Positions 1 through 5,665 of a DNA stretch of 8,114 bases are shown here, piece by piece. The stretch spans positions 1 through 8,114 of the forward strand of contig JAFGEH010000100.1 of the NCBI GenBank assembly GCA_016931665.1. The letters run 5' to 3'. Position 1 is the stretch's first letter. Each line of letters starts with the position of its first letter. Source of the DNA: Candidatus Cloacimonadota bacterium (GTDB lineage Bacteria > Cloacimonadota > Cloacimonadia > Cloacimonadales > TCS61). A program made the position numbers and the translations under genes. Under the pieces are notes generated by a model that was not told the origin of the DNA, ran no database searches, and saw only the letters and a program-made list of their open reading frames with translations.

Positions 1-100
1 CAGCCTGATCGAACATCTGTTTAAGAGAAATAGCTGCTATTCCTGAATTGAATCCCCAGGTCATTATCAGAATCAGGTACCAGTTTCTGAATTTACTCAT
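1..100 (-). CDS. Start of a probable membrane protein (3' end cut off by the window edge)
   Basis: Only about 33 N-terminal residues are visible, beginning MSKFRNWYLILIMTWGF and ending near KQMFDQA. The start is well fixed. The ATG overlaps the stop of the upstream membrane-protein gene in an ATGA arrangement, and the same frame has a TAA six codons upstream with no other start codon between. The Shine-Dalgarno is weak (AGG close to the start), which fits translational coupling. The first 25 residues are a short basic stretch followed by a hydrophobic run, as in the first helix of a multi-pass transporter or permease (for example a major facilitator protein). That family guess rests on general character only, because no diagnostic motif is visible. 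It is the last visible gene of the leftward operon. Confidence 0.6.
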   Translation of the reverse strand, partial: MSKFRNWYLILIMTWGFNSGIAAISLKQMFDQA

Positions 101-567
101 GGCCTGCTTTTTCTCTTAAAAATATTCAGAGAATTCAGGATAAGATATACGCCCAAAACGATAAGCAACACCGGCCAGAGGAAGGATTTCAGATTTTCCA
201 GCTGCCTCAGCCCGGCAAAGATCAGGATAAAGCCCGGAATAAGCGGCCACCAGCTTGTTTTTCCCCGATAGATCAGGTCAATAACATAGATGGCAATAAA
301 ACCGACCCCAAGGGCGATCGGGCTGAAATCACTGAATCCAAGGTAGCGTCCGGGTGTAGCCAGCAACCCCAGACTCAGCAGCAGGCAGCCCGGGATCAGG
401 AAGCCATAAGCCTTGTTATGAAAATAACCCGCCAGAAATATCCCGCCCAGCAGGATATGGAACACATTGATGTGACTGATTTGATAAAATTTAAGGCCGA
501 GGATTGCTACTCCCAGGAAAATGAGGATCAATCCCGCCAATATTTTGCCGGCTGAGTTTTTTGCCAT
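97..567 (-). CDS. LiaI/LiaF-like (DUF5668-type) multi-pass membrane protein
   Basis: This 156-residue, very hydrophobic protein has about six predicted membrane segments (roughly residues 9-27, 33-50, 54-70, 82-99, 106-121 and 128-146) and a basic tail (KRKSRP). Several segments repeat one pattern: an aromatic or Pro, then aliphatic residues, then LG or AG (AGLILIFLGV at 11, LIPGCLLLSLGL at 57, LIPGFILIFAGL at 109, WPVLLIVLGV at 131). This is typical of the transmembrane region shared by LiaI and LiaF-like proteins, which in Firmicutes take part in sensing envelope stress. Their role elsewhere is unknown. The start at 567 is preferred because GAGGAG lies five bases upstream. The frame stays open to 636, but that would run into the upstream gene. 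It sits 16 bp after the 70-residue protein gene and overlaps the next gene by 4 bp. The family call is by pattern; function is not claimed. Confidence 0.75.
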   Translation of the reverse strand: MAKNSAGKILAGLILIFLGVAILGLKFYQISHINVFHILLGGIFLAGYFHNKAYGFLIPGCLLLSLGLLATPGRYLGFSDFSPIALGVGFIAIYVIDLIYRGKTSWWPLIPGFILIFAGLRQLENLKSFLWPVLLIVLGVYLILNSLNIFKRKSRP

Positions 568-572
568 ACAAT

Positions 573-578
573 CTCCTC
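573..578 (-). promoter_or_regulatory. Ribosome binding site GAGGAG fixing the start at 567
   Basis: On the minus strand GAGGAG is followed by five bases and then the ATG at 567. This argues against the longer reading that begins at 636, which would add 23 polar residues before the first membrane segment and overlap the preceding gene. Confidence 0.7.
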
Positions 579-583
579 TGTTT

Positions 584-796
584 CTAATCTTCCTGGATAT
601 ACCCGGTACGGACAATTTGACCGTTCTCAGTATCAATGATTATGTATTTGGGGGTTTTATTAGTAGCTGCTGCAGCTACCTGATATTTTCCAATCCTGCT
701 GGCAGGTGTTTCCACATATTCGCTGCCCAGAATAACCAGGAGCAGAGCCAAAACCAGTATGCCCAGTAGAAAACTTTTTAGATCAATCTTTTTCAT
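584..796 (-). CDS. Small membrane-anchored or secreted protein, 70 residues, function unknown
   Basis: The protein begins MKKIDLKSFLLGILV and has one hydrophobic segment at about residues 8-24, which could be an uncleaved anchor or a signal peptide. The rest, about 45 residues, is a short extracytoplasmic domain. It has two parts: a GKYQVAAAAT stretch, then a likely beta-hairpin reading KYIIIDTENGQIVRTG. I have a general impression of similar small exported bacterial proteins with a (G/R)(K/R)YQ segment followed by a Y-I-I-D-T-x-x-G-x-(V/I) hairpin, but I cannot name a family. A strong GGGAGGA Shine-Dalgarno precedes the ATG. The gene lies 21 bp after the beta-propeller gene and 16 bp before the LiaF-like gene, so it should be co-expressed with both. 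It is clearly coding by context, ribosome binding site and N-terminus. Confidence 0.75.
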   Translation of the reverse strand: MKKIDLKSFLLGILVLALLLVILGSEYVETPASRIGKYQVAAAATNKTPKYIIIDTENGQIVRTGYIQED

Positions 797-817
797 TTTA
801 TTCCTCCCGTTAAGAAT

Positions 818-1702
818 TTATTGCTCAGAATAGTTAATCTGGTAAGCAGCAATAGTATTACCGAAAAAAGTGGGGATAAGCAGGATATCTCTTTCCTGCC
901 AGTAACCGATATCTGCGGTATTGATCGATTCTTCGGTTGTATCAAGCAGTTTGACGGTTTTTCCAGATGGAAGTGTACAGGAAATGATACCAGACCAGTT
1001 GGAAGTAAAGATATTCCCCAAACGGTCCTGAAACAGTCCATCAATATTCAAACCGATATTTGCCAGAATTTTTACTTCTTTCTCCTGCAGGTCCACGGTT
1101 TTTATTTTACCATCTCCGGAACTGCCGATATACAAAATGTTATCAGCAAAAAAAAGTCCATTAGGCCTGTTCAGACGTTCCGATTCCAGCCATTTTTCAA
1201 TTTTACCGGAATGTAACCGATAAATTATCCGGCTGTCAGGAGAGGAATCTGAAATGTACACGTTTCCCAGATCATCCGTTACTACATCGTTAAGGAATCT
1301 GGAACCAGGAACTTCATACTGCTTGATAATTTTACCTTTATCCAGATCGATACTGATCAGCCGGGTAATATCTGTAACGTAAAGAATCCTTTCATGAATA
1401 GCCATCCCTTTGGGCGCATTAAGTCCTTTCACCCATTTCAGATTAACAATTTCGCCCGATTCATTCAGTCTGGAAATAAAGCCATTGCCATCTACAGCCG
1501 AACTGCTGCCATTAATATTGCTTACCAGAAAATAACCGGTGACAGGATCACGGATCACAGATTCCGGTACAATCAGTTTAGCCTGGGTTTCCCATAATTT
1601 AACTAAAGAAATCTGATAAGTCTGCCGTTGCTGTCCGACCCCGGTAAAAGGAAAGATCAGCAGGCAGATGAACAAAACCAGAATCAATCCCTGCTTTTTC
1701 AT
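818..1702 (-). CDS. Exported SMP-30/gluconolactonase-like beta-propeller protein
   Basis: This 294-residue protein has an N-terminal signal peptide (MKK, a hydrophobic core at about 5-20, likely cleavage after GVG at 21-23). The mature part shows repeated beta-propeller blades. The pattern matches the SMP-30/gluconolactonase/LRE superfamily: PESVIRDPVTG near 46 (Glu47 in the metal position), FLNDVVTDDLGNVYISD at 136-152, RPNGLFFADNILYIG at 179-193 (Asn181), and NIDGLFQDRLGNIF at 219-232 (Asp221). In characterised members the equivalent Glu, Asn and Asp hold the divalent metal needed for lactone hydrolysis. Retention of these residues suggests a metal site, but substrate and lactonase activity are inferences. 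An NHL-type binding propeller is the alternative. GGTGG precedes the ATG, and the gene begins 11 bp after the lipoprotein gene, so it likely acts in the periplasm together with it. Confidence 0.78.
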   Translation of the reverse strand: MKKQGLILVLFICLLIFPFTGVGQQRQTYQISLVKLWETQAKLIVPESVIRDPVTGYFLVSNINGSSSAVDGNGFISRLNESGEIVNLKWVKGLNAPKGMAIHERILYVTDITRLISIDLDKGKIIKQYEVPGSRFLNDVVTDDLGNVYISDSSPDSRIIYRLHSGKIEKWLESERLNRPNGLFFADNILYIGSSGDGKIKTVDLQEKEVKILANIGLNIDGLFQDRLGNIFTSNWSGIISCTLPSGKTVKLLDTTEESINTADIGYWQERDILLIPTFFGNTIAAYQINYSEQ

Positions 1703-1713
1703 TATACCACCAT

Positions 1714-2097
1714 TCAGAAGCTTTCCAGAAATTCTTTTGCTTCTCTGTTCAGAACATAACAGGCCGATTTCTGCCCTTTAAAACTATTGGCCCAGGCTTC
1801 AAAATAATCGCCAACAAAGATAAAGCCTTCTGCCAGAAATATTGAATACAGGTCAGGATGACTGTCATTGGCATTGCGAAAACCCCGGATCTGCAGGTCC
1901 GGTTTCTCGATAAATTCATAGGATGATTGTTTGAGGGAACTGAATATCTCGCGCATTTCTTCAATTTCGATATCAGATAGAATATATTCTCCCACCTGCA
2001 CGGTAGAATACGCTGGCAATTTTAATCCTCCGGGAGAGCTGCTGCAAGCCACAAAGGCAATTATTAAGAGAGTTGCGAAAAGAATCGGAGCTTTCAT
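1714..2097 (-). CDS. Small lipoprotein, function unknown
   Basis: The 127-residue product begins MKAPILFATLLIIAFVAC. Cys18 ends a lipobox-like FVAC and is followed by SSSPGG, so it is predicted to be lipidated and membrane-anchored; Phe at the -3 position is slightly atypical. The mature part is about 110 residues. A conserved-looking acidic segment (EYILSDIEIEEMREIF) is followed by mixed alpha/beta sequence with FRNANDSHPDLYSIF, an FIFVGDYFEAWANSF stretch and a C-terminal Cys-Tyr (SACYVL). I do not recognise a family. The start codon overlaps the stop of the upstream reductase gene (ATGA), with AAGGTGG inside that gene as a probable ribosome binding site, so translation is probably coupled. 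It precedes the beta-propeller gene by 11 bp, suggesting a shared envelope role. Confidence 0.75.
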   Translation of the reverse strand: MKAPILFATLLIIAFVACSSSPGGLKLPAYSTVQVGEYILSDIEIEEMREIFSSLKQSSYEFIEKPDLQIRGFRNANDSHPDLYSIFLAEGFIFVGDYFEAWANSFKGQKSACYVLNREAKEFLESF

Positions 2098-3242
2098 CCT
2101 TTACCACCTTCAGTCAATTCTTTATGGGCTTTTTGCAGGGCGTCAATGATTTTTATATTCTGAGGACATTTCTCTTCACATTCGCCGCAAGCCAGACATC
2201 TGTCTGCCCGGTTATCCGGTTTTAGCCAATTGTAGAATAACCCTGCTTTAGGAATGTCTTCATAAATGATGCCTGTATTGTAGATATCGAACACGGCCGG
2301 GATATCAATATTCTGCGGGCAGGGCAGGCAGTAACGGCATCCTGTACAGGGGATGGCGATCCGTTTCAGATAAGCTTCCCGGACCTGTTCAAAAACCATC
2401 AGATCTGCATCAGAAAGCAGATTTATGCTGGATTTATCGGCGCTGGCGATATTATCTTTAACCTGATCCAGATTACTCATTCCACTCAATACCAAACCGA
2501 CTTCCGCCTGATTCCACAACCATTGCAGCGCGGCATCAACATGATTCAGGTCTGAACCTGAATTCTTCCAGATCTCAGATATGTCGGAAGGAGGTTCCTT
2601 AGCGAGCTGACCTCCCCGCAGGGGCTCCATTACAATCACGCCAATATCATGGGCATGAGCATATTGCAGCCCTTTCTTTCCAGCCTGATAATCAATATCC
2701 ATGAAATTGTACTGAATCTGACAGAAATCCCATTCTCCATAAGCATCAATGATCTGCTGGAAAACAGGATACTGATCATGAAAAGAAAAGCCAAGCGAAA
2801 AGATCAATCCCTCCCTCTTCTGTTTTTCACACCAGTCCAGCACGCCCAGATCGTAAACTTTTTTCCAGGTTTTCTGATTGAGGGCATGCAGAAGATAGCA
2901 ATCAATCCACTCGGTCTGTAATTTTTTTAATTGTTCCTTGAAAAAATGATCAAAATCTTTTACCTCATTAACTTCCCAGACAGGCATTTTAGTAGCCAGT
3001 TTGATTTTATCCCGGTATCCTTCTTTGAGAAACTCACCGATCACCTCTTCACTCTTACCTTTGTGATAAGGCCAGGCAGTATCCAGATAATTCACGCCAT
3101 TTTCGATAGCATATTCCAGCATTTCCCGGGTGGCAGAAATATTGATCCGGTCCAGGTCCTGGTCATATGTGGGTAAACGCATAGCCCCAAATCCCAGGGC
3201 TGAGGGCTGCCATTCCAGCTTGCCGAGTTTACGGTATTGCAT
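2094..3242 (-). CDS. Aldo/keto reductase with C-terminal ferredoxin-type [4Fe-4S] domain
   Basis: This 382-residue protein has two parts. Residues 1-295 are an aldo/keto reductase TIM barrel: the N-terminal KLGKLEWQPSALGFGAMRLP, the catalytic tetrad Asp54, Tyr59 (DTAWPYHKGKSEE), Lys85 (LATKMP) and His119 (CYLLHALN), and a nucleotide-binding SGMSNLDQVKDNI segment near 253. Residues 296-365 carry eight cysteines in two groups: CTGCRYCLPCP (299, 302, 305, 308) and CLACGECEEKCP (349, 352, 355, 359). The second is a standard CX2CX2CX3CP cluster motif. This architecture belongs to the COG1453-type predicted oxidoreductases frequent in anaerobes; the iron-sulfur part presumably passes electrons to or from the NAD(P)H site. 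The physiological substrate is unknown. GAGGTAA precedes the ATG. The stop overlaps the lipoprotein start, and an 85-bp gap separates it from the amidohydrolase-like gene. Confidence 0.92.
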   Translation of the reverse strand: MQYRKLGKLEWQPSALGFGAMRLPTYDQDLDRINISATREMLEYAIENGVNYLDTAWPYHKGKSEEVIGEFLKEGYRDKIKLATKMPVWEVNEVKDFDHFFKEQLKKLQTEWIDCYLLHALNQKTWKKVYDLGVLDWCEKQKREGLIFSLGFSFHDQYPVFQQIIDAYGEWDFCQIQYNFMDIDYQAGKKGLQYAHAHDIGVIVMEPLRGGQLAKEPPSDISEIWKNSGSDLNHVDAALQWLWNQAEVGLVLSGMSNLDQVKDNIASADKSSINLLSDADLMVFEQVREAYLKRIAIPCTGCRYCLPCPQNIDIPAVFDIYNTGIIYEDIPKAGLFYNWLKPDNRADRCLACGECEEKCPQNIKIIDALQKAHKELTEGGKG

Positions 3243-3327
3243 ATATTACCTCATTCCTAATTAATCGTTGCTGTCTGAGATATCAGTCATAAAAGTCTTA
3301 TTGCTATGTTCATAACAGGTGGAATAG

Positions 3328-3984
3328 CTAAGACTTGCCGCCAGAATGCGACTCATCTGCTAGAATATCCTGCAGGGCTGCCACAAGTAAGCGGGAGAAT
3401 TCATAACCAAGATGAGATGGTTTACCGGAAAGCCCCGAACCCGGCTTTCTCAGGCAGAGAGGAAGCTCCAGGTGTATACCATTCCAGCTGTCACAGATGA
3501 TTGTCTTACTCATAGTGGCCTGATAATAGATTTCGGAAAATTTACCGGAAATCTGCAGATGCTGAAGAAGATTGTGTTTACTGCAGCGGGAGTGGAGAGC
3601 GGAGGCCAGTTTCTCTGCCAGATAGCTCTTCTCCGCCTTACCGCAGGATATTTCGATATCGTTGCCGGTATTGTTTCCACCATGTCCGTGTATCTCAATG
3701 AGGAAGTTTGGCCTCCAGGAGCGGATTATCCTGGTATAATCACTGAACCAGGTCTTATTCACATCAAAGGAATAGTTACAGGCAATAATCAGTGATGCTT
3801 TCAATTTCGCTGCCAGGTAGGCGCCCAGGTAACCGGTATTCTCATCGCCGGGGCGAAGATCAGGAGTAGGAAGGTGGCTTGATCCGTAGGGACTATGATG
3901 GGGTACGCCCACAACCAGTGGCGAATTGAGATGACGGGCATACAGAAAACTCTGATCCTTTGTCTTCAGCATCTGATTCAGCAA
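3328..3984 (-). CDS. N-formylglutamate amidohydrolase-like zinc hydrolase (TTG start)
   Basis: The 218-residue protein resembles the N-formylglutamate amidohydrolase family, zinc enzymes with a carboxypeptidase-like fold that release formate from N-formylglutamate in histidine degradation. Visible motifs in order are VGVPHHSPYG (His29/His30), RPGDENTGYLG (Asp47, Glu48), FDVNK at 73-77 (compare the family's DxNR), FLIEIHGHGG at 94-103 (His99), and a late HLELPLCLRK at 171-180 resembling the family's E-(L/I)-P-x-x-x-R segment. The His, Asp/Glu and His are plausible zinc ligands. The start is a TTG: AAGGAG stands six bases before it but 18 bases before the first ATG at 3972. No other histidine-degradation gene is nearby, so a different N-acyl substrate is possible. 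The protein appears cytoplasmic. It leads the leftward run, with a candidate promoter just upstream. Confidence 0.75.
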   Translation of the reverse strand: MLNQMLKTKDQSFLYARHLNSPLVVGVPHHSPYGSSHLPTPDLRPGDENTGYLGAYLAAKLKASLIIACNYSFDVNKTWFSDYTRIIRSWRPNFLIEIHGHGGNNTGNDIEISCGKAEKSYLAEKLASALHSRCSKHNLLQHLQISGKFSEIYYQATMSKTIICDSWNGIHLELPLCLRKPGSGLSGKPSHLGYEFSRLLVAALQDILADESHSGGKS

Positions 3985-3990
3985 TAATCA

Positions 3991-3996
3991 CTCCTT
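3991..3996 (-). promoter_or_regulatory. Ribosome binding site AAGGAG selecting a TTG start
   Basis: On the minus strand AAGGAG, then TGATTA, then TTG at 3984. The six-base spacing is ideal for the TTG. The alternative ATG at 3972 would leave 18 bases, which is too far. Confidence 0.65.
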
Positions 3997-4011
3997 ACCA
4001 GAATATGCTCC

Positions 4012-4041
4012 CATATAGATAATACAGCCTGTCAAGGTCAA
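4012..4041 (-). promoter_or_regulatory. Candidate promoter for the leftward gene run
   Basis: Reading the minus strand, TTGACC (4041-4036) is followed directly by a second TTGACA (4035-4030). A -10-like CTATAT (4018-4013) follows at 17 bases from TTGACC, or TATATG at 18. The position, about 30-50 bases before the TTG start at 3984, is suitable for a housekeeping sigma factor. The -35 match is good and the -10 match moderate. This is a prediction from consensus only. Confidence 0.45.
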
Positions 4042-4151
4042 GAAAAGTTAAAGGTAATTATTCGAAATTACTCAGGAAAATGAAGGATATTCAGCTGGTG
4101 AGGCAGTTATAATAACCCTTCCAGAATTTATTCCTAGAAGTACATCGCTCT

Positions 4152-4190
4152 GTTTATAATTCCTGAACTGGTTGAAGAATAGTTTATAAT
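4152..4190. repeat. Dyad flanked by a 9-bp direct repeat, next to the tldD stop
   Basis: The 9-mer GTTTATAAT occurs at 4152-4160 and again at 4182-4190, exactly 30 bases apart. Between the copies is an imperfect dyad, ATTCCTGAAC-TG-GTTGAAGAAT (4159-4180), with 8 of 10 arm positions complementary. The second repeat abuts the tldD stop. It is not a convincing intrinsic terminator because the loop is only two bases and no T-run follows. It could be a protein-binding site or chance in AT-rich DNA. Confidence 0.35.
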
Positions 4191-5629
4191 CAGGCTTTCA
4201 CATTAACAACAACATTTTTGAATCTGGCAGGAGCAACACCGTGGGAAAGATGCATAGCTTGGCCGGGTTCACCCTTGCCGCAGTGAAAGGTGCCGTGAAA
4301 TTTCCAGTTTTCTTCTCCGCAGATAGCATCACAGGCTCCCCAGAATTCGGGTGTTATCCCATAGTAAGTAGGTTCCCTGACAATTCCGGAAATTTCGCCA
4401 TTCTCAATTTTCCAGCCTATTTCCGTAGTAAACTGGAAGTTAAACCGGTTGTCATCAATGCTCCATGTCTTGGTAAAATCAATATAATAACCATGTTCTG
4501 TGTTTCGGATCAGGTCATTCAGGCTGCCGTTACCGGGAGCCAGGCAGAAATTGGTCATACGGATTAAAGGAATATCATCCGCAAAAGAGGCCATCATATT
4601 GGAAGACGGGCTCAATCCCAGCAAGGGGGCATTTTCCTGAGAGGTCTGCTGCCCTACCAGTATCCCGTTTTTTACGATATCCACCTTTTGCCCGGGTGTG
4701 CCTTCGTCATCTACCAGATGGAATCCCAGACCACCCTGGTCTGTACTGTCACTGTAAATATTTACCAGATCCGAACCATAGCGGAAATTACCCAGCATAA
4801 CCGGCTTGATAAATGTCTTTCCGGCGTAGGAGATTTCCTTGCCAAAAATACGGTCAGCCTCGGTAGCATGTCCCACCGATTCATGCAGCTGCAGGGCCAG
4901 ATGGCCTCCCCCGATGATGATGTCGGCCCTTTCTTCTTCTATACGGGGGGCCGAAAGGAGATCAATAGCCTCTTTGATTATCGTTTCAGTGTTTTCCGGC
5001 AACTTTTCCCGATGTACTATTTCAAATCCGCCCCGATAACCGTTCATGTGTCCCGGCCAGGTACGGCAGAGTGCTTCGTTACCTTCTGCAGCCAAAACGT
5101 ACATCATGGGCATGGTATCGTAGACTAGAGAATCTACAAAAGATCCTTCCGTGTTGGCATAGATCTTGTATTGGCGGTAAAATTCCGTATAAACGTAGGA
5201 ATAGACTATTTTATCATTACCCACCAGCTGACTGGCAATCTTCTGATGATAATCTATTTTATACTTGTTATCCATGGCAAAGGGATCTTCCTCGGGCTGA
5301 AAGACATAGCTTTTCGTCACCGGCTCCTGACGCCGGTAAGCAGCCGGTTCCCGGCGGAAAGATGCACCTGATCTAGCATTATAAATGGCTTTTTTGATTG
5401 TTTTATCGATCTCATTATCAGTCAGGATTTTCGTTCCGGCAAATCCCCAGCAGCCGTCGATCAGAACCCGGATACCCAGAGCACTGGCATCCAGCTCGGA
5501 ATCAAAGGATCGCAGAATGCCTTTTTCAAAATATATCATTTGCTGATCTGTTCTGGTAAACCTGACATCAGCGAAAGTAACATCCGGAAGATCTAGCTTA
5601 TTGATAATCCTTTTTATTATATCTTTCAT
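4190..5629 (-). CDS. tldD: TldD-like zinc metallopeptidase subunit
   Basis: This 479-residue protein is about the usual TldD length. The N-terminal half (about 1-230) is the TldD/PmbA fold. The catalytic region has LALQLHESVGHATEADRIFG with HESVGH at 249-254, the HExxxH motif of TldD, in which the two His bind zinc and Glu is catalytic. A late FHCGKGEPGQAMHLSHGVAPARF region (Cys450) matches the C-terminal CGK-GQ segment that supplies a further zinc ligand in characterised TldD. In E. coli, TldD pairs with TldE (PmbA) to form a protease that removes leader peptides from microcin B17 and degrades unfolded peptides. The partner gene lies just upstream with a 36-bp gap. GGGAG precedes the ATG. 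The substrate here is unknown, and the protein is predicted to be cytoplasmic. Confidence 0.93.
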   Translation of the reverse strand: MKDIIKRIINKLDLPDVTFADVRFTRTDQQMIYFEKGILRSFDSELDASALGIRVLIDGCWGFAGTKILTDNEIDKTIKKAIYNARSGASFRREPAAYRRQEPVTKSYVFQPEEDPFAMDNKYKIDYHQKIASQLVGNDKIVYSYVYTEFYRQYKIYANTEGSFVDSLVYDTMPMMYVLAAEGNEALCRTWPGHMNGYRGGFEIVHREKLPENTETIIKEAIDLLSAPRIEEERADIIIGGGHLALQLHESVGHATEADRIFGKEISYAGKTFIKPVMLGNFRYGSDLVNIYSDSTDQGGLGFHLVDDEGTPGQKVDIVKNGILVGQQTSQENAPLLGLSPSSNMMASFADDIPLIRMTNFCLAPGNGSLNDLIRNTEHGYYIDFTKTWSIDDNRFNFQFTTEIGWKIENGEISGIVREPTYYGITPEFWGACDAICGEENWKFHGTFHCGKGEPGQAMHLSHGVAPARFKNVVVNVKA

Positions 5630-5665
5630 TCTAACTCCCTGAAAAGTGATTTTTCCGATGGAAGA

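Noticed and set aside
568..636. N-terminal extension of the LiaF-like protein to 636
   Set aside because: It would overlap the 70-residue protein gene and lacks a ribosome binding site, while GAGGAG is ideally placed for the start at 567.
584..796. The 70-residue protein as a ribosomally made peptide precursor for TldD/TldE
   Set aside because: It has a membrane anchor or signal segment, no Cys/Ser/Thr/Gly-rich core, no modifying enzymes nearby, and lies in a different operon.
793..1044. Minus-strand open frame of 83 residues inside the beta-propeller gene
   Set aside because: It overlaps a well-supported gene in another frame, and its product has no coherent domain, signal or ribosome binding site.
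3243..3327. Separate promoter or terminator between the amidohydrolase-like gene and the reductase
   Set aside because: The 85-bp gap shows only a weak four-base stem (CTGA/TCAG) and no convincing -35/-10 pair, so nothing is called there.
3412..3795. Plus-strand open frame of 127 residues opposite the amidohydrolase-like gene
   Set aside because: It is a shadow of a minus-strand gene whose zinc-hydrolase motifs and ribosome binding site are clear.
4100..4189. Intrinsic terminator after tldD
   Set aside because: The only dyad has a two-base loop, two mismatches and no following T-run on the minus strand.
4688..5128. Plus-strand open frame of 146 residues opposite tldD
   Set aside because: It is antisense to the catalytic region of TldD. 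The composition is that of a shadow frame, and the motifs are all on the minus strand.
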